Assembly (NCBI RefSeq): GCF_007858445.1
Contig: NZ_VIGV01000010.1
Coordinates: forward strand, 1 to 64,000
DNA: 64,000 nt
Origin: Tsukamurella sputi
GTDB taxonomy: Bacteria; Actinomycetota; Actinomycetes; Mycobacteriales; Mycobacteriaceae
Direction of reading: 5' to 3'
Under the pieces are notes generated by a model. That model had not been told where the DNA came from. It searched no databases and saw only the letters and a list, made by a program, of their open reading frames with translations. Made by a program: the position numbers and the translations under genes. Positions 6,786-18,518 of this stretch are shown here, in pieces. The number at the start of each line of letters is the position of its first letter. Position 1 is the stretch's first letter.

Positions 6786-7499
6786 TCAGTCCCTATCGGC
6801 GAGGGTCACCTCGATGCCGCCCACGAGGTCGGCGCAGAGGTTGTAGATGAACGCTCCGACGGTCGCGAGCGCGGTCAGCAGGATCACGTTCGCGAGGCCG
6901 GCGAGGCCCGCGTACGTGAAGACGTCACCGGCGGTGAGCAGGCTCGCGCCGGCCTGCTCGTTGGTCAGCGTCTGGAAGCTGTCGTTGATCTTGCTCCACA
7001 CGCCCATGCCGCTCAGCACGATGTACAGCGCGCCGACCGCGATCATCCACACGAAGAACATCACCACGGAGACCACACCGGACAGCTTGAAGGTGGTCCA
7101 CGGGTCGATGCTGCGCAGCTGCATGCCCGCCCGCACCGGCCCGCTCGCGGCCTGCGTCTTCACACCCGCCGCACGCGCGGGCGTGGTGCCCACGGTGTGC
7201 AGGTTCGACGGTGCCGCCTCCGCAGCGGCGGGGGCCGCCACCGGCTCCGTCTCGGGCTCCGCCGCAGGGGTCGACGAAGCCGCGGGCGTCGACGGTGCCG
7301 CGGGCGCGGCCGGGGCCACCTGGTGGATCTTGTCCAGGTCGGGCAGGTTCTTCGGCAGCTCGTCGCGCTCCACGCCCTCGGTGGGCGCGTCGATCACACG
7401 CCCGACATCGGTGTCGCGTCGAGGGATCCGGACGGGCTGGCGGCCCGCCTCGGGTCCGGACTCCGGCGGCTGTCCCGATCCGGTTCCAGGGGTACTCAC
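6786..7499 (-). CDS. DUF3566 membrane protein downstream of gyrA
   Basis: 237 residues. The first 120 are Pro/Ala/Glu-rich and probably disordered. The last 115 carry the DUF3566 domain: two membrane segments (about VVSVVMFFVWMIAVGALYIV and the stretch around LANVILLTALATVGAFIYNL) flanking a soluble helix pair. Homologue by position and sequence of Rv0007 of M. tuberculosis. It lies 26 bases after gyrA and may be co-transcribed. The cellular role is not established for the family. Confidence 0.85.
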   Translation of the reverse strand: MSTPGTGSGQPPESGPEAGRQPVRIPRRDTDVGRVIDAPTEGVERDELPKNLPDLDKIHQVAPAAPAAPSTPAASSTPAAEPETEPVAAPAAAEAAPSNLHTVGTTPARAAGVKTQAASGPVRAGMQLRSIDPWTTFKLSGVVSVVMFFVWMIAVGALYIVLSGMGVWSKINDSFQTLTNEQAGASLLTAGDVFTYAGLAGLANVILLTALATVGAFIYNLCADLVGGIEVTLADRD

Positions 7500-7525
7500 A
7501 TGCGCTCCTTCGTGCTTCGCGGCGG

Positions 7526-10027
<2,502 letters not shown>

Positions 10028-10067
10028 TTCACGTCCTTGTCGTACAAGCGGTTCGACGGTGGGCGGT

Positions 10068-10086
10068 CCCGCCCCGAGGGGGCGGG
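10068..10086 (-). other. GC-rich hairpin between gyrB and gyrA
   Basis: CCCGCCCC and GGGGCGGG form a perfect 8-base stem with a 3-base loop, 41 bases before the gyrA start. There is no T-run, so it is not a standard intrinsic terminator. It could slow polymerase or protect an mRNA end between the two subunit genes; that is inference. Confidence 0.4.
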
Positions 10087-10093
10087 TCCGGCG

Positions 10094-12280
<2,187 letters not shown>

Positions 12281-12424
12281 CTACTCCTCTTCGCCAGGCT
12301 GAACACGCGTGGCGCGCCCTAAAATGCTCCCAGACGAATCCGACCGCGTTTCGGCGCGATCACCCCGGATCGATGGACAATGGCGTCACGGCCACTCTGA
12401 GCCGCGAACCAGTGAGCTGTCGGC

Positions 12425-12967
12425 CTAACCGTACGTGTCCCGCGGGCCGCGGCCCGGAACGTGCAGGGGGCCCTTGCGCCAACTCGGGGCGCTGGGCCCG
12501 GTGATGTTCAGTGAGGTGACCACGCCCTGACCGACGGCGGCGTTGATCTTGGCCAGCAGCTGGGACTGCATCAGGCGCAGCTGCGTGGCCCATGCCGTCG
12601 ATTCGGCGCTGACGTACAACACCTTCTCCCGCAGGCTGACGGGCTGCGCGTGCGCGGCGACGTCCGCACCCACCACGCTGTCCCAACAGCCGAGCACCGT
12701 GCCCTCGTTGACCTTCGTGTCCCAGCCCCGCGCCTTGGCGATGCCGCCGATCAACGAGCCGAAGGGCTGTGGATCCCGGCCGTCCGGCGACGGCCCGCTC
12801 CACCGCTTGGAACCGCGGCGCAGCCGGCGCACCCCGCCGGTCATCGGCTCGGACCGCCCCTGGCCGACGGACTTCCCCGCCGCCTTGGCGGCCGCCCGTG
12901 CCTCCTCGAGCGCACGGCGGGCGATGTCCGAGCCGTGCAGCTGCCCCTCGTCGTTCTGCCCGGTCAT
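12425..12967 (-). CDS. dciA: DciA-type replicative helicase loader (DUF721)
   Basis: 180 residues. The C-terminal 110 residues match DUF721: [20 protein letters not shown], then [20 protein letters not shown]. The N-terminal part is charged and low in order. Homologue of Rv0004. DciA proteins load or activate the DnaB helicase in bacteria lacking DnaC/DnaI. Normally it sits between recF and gyrB; here recF is about 8.6 kb away because accessory genes lie between them. Confidence 0.85.
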   Translation of the reverse strand: MTGQNDEGQLHGSDIARRALEEARAAAKAAGKSVGQGRSEPMTGGVRRLRRGSKRWSGPSPDGRDPQPFGSLIGGIAKARGWDTKVNEGTVLGCWDSVVGADVAAHAQPVSLREKVLYVSAESTAWATQLRLMQSQLLAKINAAVGQGVVTSLNITGPSAPSWRKGPLHVPGRGPRDTYG

Positions 12968-13003
12968 GACACCTCCCTGCGCCCGGATTCCTCTCTTTCG
13001 AGG

Positions 13004-13852
13004 CTACTCGCCGGCACCGACATCTTCTCCGGTGCCGGCCGGTGCCCCGTCGAAGACGTCCGTCGCCGCGAGCGCTGCCACCAGGCGCCGTCCCCGCGCC
13101 TCGTCCCACTCCCCCGTGTCCGACGGAGCTGCGGCGCCGTCGGCGAGGAGCGCGTACCCGGGACCGGGGCGACCCGCCTGCGCCCCCGCGTGGCCTCCGA
13201 CGACGTACCCGCGCATGAGCGCGAGGCCGATTCCGGCGAGTTCCCCGTAGTCGACGGTGCTCGTGAACCCGAACAGTTCGAAGAGCCGCCGGTAGTTCGC
13301 CGCGAGCCGGGCTCGGACCGTCCGTTCCGCGCGGTCCACGGCGGCCACCACGCGATCGCGCGCCGGACCGTCCGGCAACGAGGGCACGGCCATCGCGAGG
13401 GTCAGGTACAGCCTCCACCGTCGGTCCTCGTCGCGATCCGCGAGGAGGTCGTCGTCCGCGGACGCGCTCACCGCGCGCAGCAGTGCGGCCCGGCGTCCCG
13501 CGACGGTCCGCACGGTCGACGGGTCGTCGCCGACCGCGGCTCGCACCACCTCGGTGGCCCGCGCGCTGCGCGTCGAGACGATCGGCAGCGCCTGCTCGGC
13601 GAGAGCGGCGAGGACATCCGCCAGGAAGTCCTCCCGCTGCGGCCAGCACCGGTACGCGGCGGTCCGCGAGACGTCGGCGTCGCGCACGGCGTCCTCGAGG
13701 CGCACGTGCTCGAGGCCCGTCCCGCCGCGTTCGGTGAAGACCCGGTCGATCGCGGAGTCGAGGACGCGCCGGCGCGTCTCATCGAGTGCCAGGCGGCGCC
13801 GCCTCGGGGATGACCCCGATTTTGGTACTCGGGGTTCCAATGTCGCGCTCAT
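13004..13852 (-). CDS. TetR-family transcriptional regulator
   Basis: 282 residues from ATG 13852. The N-terminal helix-turn-helix covers about 20-75 (ALDETRRRVLDSAIDRVF, then VRDADVSRTAAYRCW with PQREDFL). The long C-terminal ligand domain is Ala/Arg-rich. It is divergent from a small membrane protein gene, with two 19-base near-identical sequences nearby that look like its operators. A TTG at 13897 would start inside one of these repeats and is less likely. Target compound unknown. Confidence 0.8.
   Translation of the reverse strand: MSATLEPRVPKSGSSPRRRRLALDETRRRVLDSAIDRVFTERGGTGLEHVRLEDAVRDADVSRTAAYRCWPQREDFLADVLAALAEQALPIVSTRSARATEVVRAAVGDDPSTVRTVAGRRAALLRAVSASADDDLLADRDEDRRWRLYLTLAMAVPSLPDGPARDRVVAAVDRAERTVRARLAANYRRLFELFGFTSTVDYGELAGIGLALMRGYVVGGHAGAQAGRPGPGYALLADGAAAPSDTGEWDEARGRRLVAALAATDVFDGAPAGTGEDVGAGE
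13822..13840. promoter_or_regulatory. putative TetR operator, copy 1
   Basis: TTGGTACTCGGGGTTCCAA, an imperfect palindrome (TTGG...CCAA). It differs at two positions from the copy 57 bases away at 13879. It lies within the first codons of the TetR gene, so binding here could block transcription already started from the shared region. Confidence 0.55.
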
Positions 13853-13878
13853 GCGCCTATGGTACGTGGTGTACCAAG

Positions 13879-13897
13879 TTGGTACTCCGCGTTCCAA
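13879..13897. promoter_or_regulatory. putative TetR operator, copy 2
   Basis: TTGGTACTCCGCGTTCCAA, the second copy of the 19-base imperfect palindrome, 12 bases before the ATG of the membrane-protein gene and touching its ribosome site. GGTAC and GTACC at 13861-13875 form a further small palindrome between the copies. The position fits control of both divergent genes. Confidence 0.6.
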
Positions 13898-13908
13898 AAG
13901 GAGACATC

Positions 13909-14364
13909 ATGACTGCACGGACGATCGTCCCGCCCGAGACGGCACCGTCGACCGGAGAACGGCGCACCCTCCTCGCTTACGCGCTGGGCGCCCTCGCCAC
14001 CGCGGCCGGGCTCGGCTACGCGCTCGCCGATCAACTCGCTCTCGGCGGGCTCGACCGGCACCTGCGGGCGCTGTACGAGCCGGTCGGCAAGTACGGCGAA
14101 GCCGGTCCGCTGTACGCCTACCTCTACGCCGTCGGCCTGCTCGGGCTGCTCTGCTGGTGGGGCGCAGCGCGACTGGTCCGTCACGGCGCGCCGTCGGCCC
14201 GGCGCTGGGGATGGATCGCGTTCGGTGCGGCGGCGCTGCCGGTGCTCGCACCGCTGGTGATGCAGGAGTACGGGCGGCCCGTCGTTCCGCTCGGGCTCGC
14301 GGCGGGCTACGTTGTCGCGTGGGCCTGCGGCCTGGCCGGAATCCTCCTCCTGCGCAGGGCGTGA
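13909..14364 (+). CDS. small four-helix membrane protein, TetR-controlled
   Basis: 151 residues from ATG 13909 with AAGGAG 8 bases upstream. Four hydrophobic segments are visible (around LLAYALGALATAAGLGYALA, LYAYLYAVGLLGLLCWWGAA, WIAFGAAALPVLAPLVM and VVAWACGLAGILLL). No family recognised with confidence; such divergent TetR/membrane pairs are often response genes for a membrane-active compound. The function is inference from context only. Confidence 0.65.
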   Translation: MTARTIVPPETAPSTGERRTLLAYALGALATAAGLGYALADQLALGGLDRHLRALYEPVGKYGEAGPLYAYLYAVGLLGLLCWWGAARLVRHGAPSARRWGWIAFGAAALPVLAPLVMQEYGRPVVPLGLAAGYVVAWACGLAGILLLRRA

Positions 14365-14424
14365 GCGCGGACGAGCGACCGATACACTCGCCCGGAGCAC
14401 TCGTTCGGCGGGAGGGACATCCAG

Positions 14425-15135
14425 GTGGAACCGATGTACACGGTGGTCGCCTCGGCCCTGCGTGACGACATCCTCGGTCACCGGTACCGCATCGGCGAGT
14501 CCCTGCCCTCGGAGGCGGCGCTGTGCGAGAAGTTCGGCGTCTCCAGGGGGCCCGTGCGGCAAGCGCTCTCGACTCTCAACCGGGAGGGCTTGATCCACAT
14601 CACGCGGGGCCGGCCCGCGGTGGTGACGAGCAACGCACCCAGCCAGACGTTGGATGTCTTCACGCCCTTCTCGCAGTGGGCACAACTGGGTGGGCAGGCC
14701 CCGTCGAGCCGCACGGTCGAGATCACCCGTCGTCGCGCGACGGTCGCCGAGGCCGAGACCCTCGGCCTCACGACGGACGACTTCGTCGTCTTCATCCTGC
14801 GCCTCCGCATGATCGACGACGCCCCCGCCATGCTCGAGCGCAGCACCTTCGTCCTCGATGTGGGCCGCCTGCTCCTCGACTTCGACACCGATTCCGGTTC
14901 GCTCACCGAGCATCTCACCGAGAACGGGGTGGTCTTCGAATCGATGCGCCATCAGCTCGACGCACTGAACGCCGACGCCACCGACGCGGAGCACCTCGCG
15001 GTGGAACCCGGCGCCGCCCTCCTGCGGGAGCGCCGGGTGTCCACCAACGAGGACGGCCGTCCGTTCGAGTTCGCCGACGATCGCTACCGTCCCGATCGCG
15101 TGACGTTCAGCATCGTCAACAGCACTCGCCGCTAG
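14425..15135 (+). CDS. GntR/UTRA-family regulator (PhnF-like)
   Basis: 236 residues from GTG 14425 with GGAGGG upstream. The N-terminal winged helix covers about 5-70: DDILGHRYRIGESLPSEAAL, then CEKFGVSRGPVRQALSTLNR and EGLIHI. The UTRA ligand domain covers about 85-235. It converges with the transporter gene and lies beside a FAD oxidase and a phosphonatase-like hydrolase, so it most likely senses a phosphonate or its breakdown product. The HutC/PhnF subfamily fits. The ligand is inferred. Confidence 0.8.
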   Translation: MEPMYTVVASALRDDILGHRYRIGESLPSEAALCEKFGVSRGPVRQALSTLNREGLIHITRGRPAVVTSNAPSQTLDVFTPFSQWAQLGGQAPSSRTVEITRRRATVAEAETLGLTTDDFVVFILRLRMIDDAPAMLERSTFVLDVGRLLLDFDTDSGSLTEHLTENGVVFESMRHQLDALNADATDAEHLAVEPGAALLRERRVSTNEDGRPFEFADDRYRPDRVTFSIVNSTRR

Positions 15136-15141
15136 TCGGCG
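15127..15141. terminator. hairpin at the shared stop of two convergent genes
   Basis: CGCCG (15127-15131) and CGGCG (15137-15141) enclose CTAGT. The palindrome CTAG gives the TAG stop of the GntR gene on the plus strand and of the transporter gene on the minus strand. A short bidirectional terminator is possible; no T-run is present. Confidence 0.35.
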
Positions 15142-16466
15142 GCCGGCATCCGGCCCCACATCGGGATGAGCAGCAGCATCGCGATCGCCGCCGCGACGGA
15201 GAAGCCGGTGAACAGCATTCCGGCGGAGAGCAGGCCCGGCAGCAGTCCGCCGAGGATCGCTCCGACCGAGCCGCAGCCGTTGATCGCACCGGTCACCGTG
15301 CCGGCGTGCTTGCTGGTGCCGAAGTCCACGGCGGCGACGCAGGAGATCATGGCGTCGGCGCCGTAGATCGACAGCCCGATCACCGCGAGGATCGCGGTCA
15401 TGATCCACAGGTTGCCCGTCGCCGTGAGCGGGGCGAAGGCGGCGAGCGCCACGACGAGGACGGCGAGGCTGATGACGCAGGCCGGCACGCGTCGGGCGTG
15501 GAAGACCCGGTCGGAGACCTGCCCGATGAGGATGGGGGCGATCACGCCGGCGACGCCGAACGCCACGGGAACCGTGATCGCGGTGAACGCAGAGGCGTCG
15601 TGCAACCGCTCGGAGACGATCACCGGACCCCACAGCAGGATCGCGTAGCGCGCCGGCTTGAGCAGGAAGTAGCACGACCCCAGGATCAGCACCATCCTGT
15701 TGCCCAGTACGAAGCGGACCGTCTCGCCGAACGACGGGCGCGGCTCCTCGGCCGCTTCCGCGGCCTCGACCACGGCGTCCTCGTCGATCAGCTCCGCGAC
15801 CTCCTCGCAGTGGTAGACCTCGATCGGCGGCAGGCCCACGTCCTCCGGGGTGTTGCGCTGCAGGAGGAAGAACAGCACCGCGACGACGGCCACGACGGCC
15901 GCGCCGGTGAAGAACGCCACCCGCCAGCTGTCGAACAGGTCGTAGGCGACCCACCCCAGGAACGGTGCCGCCACGAGGCCGCCGAACGCGTAGTTGGTGC
16001 TCCACAGGCCGAAGACGCGGCCGCGTTCACCGATGGAGAAGAACTGGGCCATGTTCTTGAGCAGGCCGGACCACCCGGTGGACTGCGAGAACCCCTGCAC
16101 GATCATGAGCGGCACGAGGAAGATCAACGCGGGAAGAAGACCGATGAAGACCGTGGCGATCGCCGACATCAGCAGGCCGCCGAGTACCACCCTGCGGGGC
16201 CCGAACCGGTCGGACATGGCACCCCAGACGAACTGACCGACCGCGTACGCCGCGAGGTACACGGCGTCCAGGCTGCCCAGGACGCTCTTGGTCAGGGTGT
16301 CGCTCAGGACCGGGTCCTCGAGGATCCCCAGCTTCGCGACGGAGAAGGCCTGCCGGGTGAAGTAGAACCCCGCGTACGCGAGCCAGGTGACGCCGAAGAT
16401 CTGGTACCTCCAGCGCTCGTACCGGGGGTTCTTCGTGCGCGTCGCGGTGGTCTCGAGTTCGATCAT
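15132..16466 (-). CDS. OPA/GlpT-type MFS transporter, probable phosphonate importer
   Basis: 444 residues with about 12 membrane segments. The N-terminal WLAYAGFYFTRQAFSVAK and the GxxSDRFGPRRV loop are typical of the organophosphate:phosphate antiporter group (GlpT, UhpT). It starts 25 bases after the FAD oxidase stop and has AAGGA before its ATG, so the two form an operon. Together with the phosphonatase-like hydrolase, import of a small phosphonate or organophosphate is the best reading. The exact substrate is not visible. Confidence 0.75.
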   Translation of the reverse strand: MIELETTATRTKNPRYERWRYQIFGVTWLAYAGFYFTRQAFSVAKLGILEDPVLSDTLTKSVLGSLDAVYLAAYAVGQFVWGAMSDRFGPRRVVLGGLLMSAIATVFIGLLPALIFLVPLMIVQGFSQSTGWSGLLKNMAQFFSIGERGRVFGLWSTNYAFGGLVAAPFLGWVAYDLFDSWRVAFFTGAAVVAVVAVLFFLLQRNTPEDVGLPPIEVYHCEEVAELIDEDAVVEAAEAAEEPRPSFGETVRFVLGNRMVLILGSCYFLLKPARYAILLWGPVIVSERLHDASAFTAITVPVAFGVAGVIAPILIGQVSDRVFHARRVPACVISLAVLVVALAAFAPLTATGNLWIMTAILAVIGLSIYGADAMISCVAAVDFGTSKHAGTVTGAINGCGSVGAILGGLLPGLLSAGMLFTGFSVAAAIAMLLLIPMWGRMPAAD

Positions 16467-16491
16467 GTCGGTCCTTAGCTGTGACGGGGCC

Positions 16492-17664
16492 CTAACGGGC
16501 CAAGGAGGTTTCGGGGGTCGCGGCGACGGGGCCGAGGACGCGGGCGACGCGTTCCTCCGCCAGGCCCAGGCCGGTGGTCATGCCGATGCCCGTGGTCACG
16601 GTGGCGACGTGCACCCCGTCGACGGGCTCGGCGAACAGGAACTCCGAGCCGGGCGCGGAGCTGTAGACGCCCTGCCAGCGCTCCTGGACGTCGATCCGGT
16701 CGACGCCGAAGAGCTCGCGGGTGGCCTCGAGCAGGATGTCGAAGCCCTCCTCGGTCTGGAACGGCGGCGCGCTGATGTCCCGGTAGTGGGTGTCGCCGAT
16801 GAGAATCGAGCCGTCGGGCTGCGGCGTGTACATCTGGTGCAGGTCCACCGCGATGCCGCCGGGGGACTCGGAGCGCAGCCGCTCGGCGACGGCCCCGACG
16901 GACGGCATGTCCTCGAAACCGGAGTAGCGCAGGAGCGACCACCCCGTGAACAGCGGCGTCGGCAGTGTGAAGCGCAGGGGCAGATGGGCTTTCATCATGT
17001 GCAGGCGGCACCGCAGGAGGCCGCCGCCCTCGGCGAGCTCGGGGAAGAGCCGATCGACGTCGTAGTTGACGGCCACGAAGACCTCGTCGGCGAGCAGCGG
17101 CCCGCGGCTGGTGTGCACGACGCCCGGTTCGAAGCCGTGGGCCGCGGTGCGCCACCGGAACTCGACGCCCCTGCTCTCGAGGTACTGCGCGATCGACGGT
17201 GCCGCCGCCCGCGGGTCCACCTGGAGGTCGTTCGGCAGGTACAGCCCTCCGCGCACGCCGGCACCGTCGACGGGGATCCGGCGCAGCACCTCCTCGCGCC
17301 CGAGCAGCGCGGCTTCGCCCTGCGGGCGCGAGGCCGCGAACTCCGCCATGACGGCGAGCTCGTCGTCGGCGCGGGCGACCATCGTGGTACCGCTGGCGCG
17401 ACCCCAGAAGCCGGCCTTCTCGACCAGGTCGAGCCAGTGCCGCCGGCCCTCCTGCGCGTAGCCGAGCGCCCTCCCCGACTGCGCGGTGATGCAGGCGTGG
17501 CCGAAGTTCTGCACGGACGAGCCGATCACCCCGTCCGCGTGATCGATCACGGTGACCCGGTGCCCACGCCGGTGCGCGTGATAGGCGTGGCCGAGCCCGA
17601 CGATCCCGGCTCCGACGACGACGATGTGCTGGCGGCGGCTGTGTTCAGCGATGTTGTTCGACAT
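16492..17664 (-). CDS. FAD-dependent oxidoreductase, TIGR03364-like (phosphonate context)
   Basis: 390 residues of the DAO (glycine oxidase-like) fold. The dinucleotide-binding motif HIVVVGAGIVGLGHAYHAHR is at about 14-33 and the C-terminal FAD motif TGIGMTTGLGLAEE is near 360. The clade TIGR03364 is known to sit beside phosphonatase-like hydrolases, and relatives are proposed to oxidise aminoethylphosphonates to phosphonoacetaldehyde. Here the neighbour is exactly such a hydrolase. ATG at 17664 is used. A promoter just upstream suggests a leaderless or near-leaderless message. Substrate is inferred. Confidence 0.75.
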   Translation of the reverse strand: MSNNIAEHSRRQHIVVVGAGIVGLGHAYHAHRRGHRVTVIDHADGVIGSSVQNFGHACITAQSGRALGYAQEGRRHWLDLVEKAGFWGRASGTTMVARADDELAVMAEFAASRPQGEAALLGREEVLRRIPVDGAGVRGGLYLPNDLQVDPRAAAPSIAQYLESRGVEFRWRTAAHGFEPGVVHTSRGPLLADEVFVAVNYDVDRLFPELAEGGGLLRCRLHMMKAHLPLRFTLPTPLFTGWSLLRYSGFEDMPSVGAVAERLRSESPGGIAVDLHQMYTPQPDGSILIGDTHYRDISAPPFQTEEGFDILLEATRELFGVDRIDVQERWQGVYSSAPGSEFLFAEPVDGVHVATVTTGIGMTTGLGLAEERVARVLGPVAATPETSLAR

Positions 17665-17672
17665 GAGCACTG

Positions 17673-17701
17673 ACTATGATCCCGGTCACATCACTTGTCA
17701 A
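17673..17701 (-). promoter_or_regulatory. promoter of the FAD oxidase-transporter operon
   Basis: On the minus strand, TTGACA (17701-17696) and CATAGT (17678-17673) are separated by 17 bases. The predicted transcription start falls at about 17664-17666, on or next to the ATG, so the message would be leaderless. Confidence 0.6.
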
Positions 17702-17703
17702 TA

Positions 17704-17787
17704 CTAGTTGTCCTGCAAAATTCGGTCTATTGCGTGATATTCAGCTACTTCCTGCAGAGACCGAGGCAAACTTATATAGTCAACTAG
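17704..17787. promoter_or_regulatory. CTAGTTG / CAACTAG repeats, candidate GntR operators
   Basis: CTAGTTG at 17704-17710 and CAACTAG at 17781-17787 are inverted copies. They flank the divergent control region of the phosphonate genes, the first next to the -35 box of the oxidase operon and the second just after TATATAGT, a likely -10 for the hydrolase gene. The stretch is visibly AT-rich compared with its surroundings. Candidate binding sites for the GntR protein. Confidence 0.4.
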
Positions 17788-17822
17788 ACCTCGCTGCCAC
17801 AGCCACTTCCCGGAGGGAACTC

Positions 17823-18509
17823 ATGATCTCGCTCGTCGCACTCGACATGGCCGGAACCACCATCGACGACGGAGGAACCGTCTACGACGCCCTCAAGACC
17901 GCGGTCGAGGAGGCCGGCGCCACCGTCGCCGCGCACGACCTCCAGACCTGGATGGGCACCGACAAGGTGGAGGCCATCACCAACCTGCTCGAACTCGGCG
18001 GCGTCACGCCGACGGACGAGCTCGTCGCGGACGGCTTCCAGCGCTTCCGCGCGCACCTCAAGGAGCAGTACGCCGCCCACCCGCCCGTCGCGATCGCGGG
18101 TGTCGAGGAAGCCCTGAAGACTCTGCGCGCGAACGGCGTCAAGGTCGCGCTCACCACCGGCTTCGACGACGAGGTCGCCTATCCCCTGCTCTCCTCGCTC
18201 GGCTGGACGATCGGGGCCGGCCTCGAGGCCACCGTGGACGCGGTGATCACCACCTCCGACGTCGCCGCCGGGCGTCCCTTCCCCTACATGATCTTCCGCG
18301 CCATGGAGGCGACCGGCGTCGCGGACGTCCGCGAGGTCCTCGTCGCCGGCGACACCGCGGTCGACGTGCGCGCGGGCCGCAACGCCGGAGCCGTCTCGTG
18401 CGGCGTCCTCACCGGGAAGGCGGATCGTGCCACGCTGGCGGCCGAGGATCACGACCACGTCCTCGAGGGCGTCTTCGAGATCCCCGGACTGCCGGAACTC
18501 GCGCGCTGA
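17823..18509 (+). CDS. phosphonatase-like HAD hydrolase (TIGR03351 type)
   Basis: 228 residues from ATG 17823 with GGAGGG upstream. HAD motif I is ALDMAGTT (nucleophile Asp8), as in phosphonoacetaldehyde hydrolase. WMGTDKVEAI supplies the cap-domain Lys (48) at the place of the PhnX Schiff-base Lys. TTSDVAAGRPFPYMIF and VLVAGDTAVDVRAGR give the later motifs. Phosphonatases split the C-P bond of phosphonoacetaldehyde to acetaldehyde and phosphate. PhnX proper is longer, so this is the phosphonatase-like branch with unproven substrate. Divergent from the oxidase operon. Confidence 0.8.
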   Translation: MISLVALDMAGTTIDDGGTVYDALKTAVEEAGATVAAHDLQTWMGTDKVEAITNLLELGGVTPTDELVADGFQRFRAHLKEQYAAHPPVAIAGVEEALKTLRANGVKVALTTGFDDEVAYPLLSSLGWTIGAGLEATVDAVITTSDVAAGRPFPYMIFRAMEATGVADVREVLVAGDTAVDVRAGRNAGAVSCGVLTGKADRATLAAEDHDHVLEGVFEIPGLPELAR

Positions 18510-18518
18510 CGCCGATGC

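Noticed and set aside
13853-13897. TTG at 13897 as start of the TetR gene
   Set aside because: It would begin within the second operator copy and add 15 residues not typical of the family; ATG 13852 is simpler.
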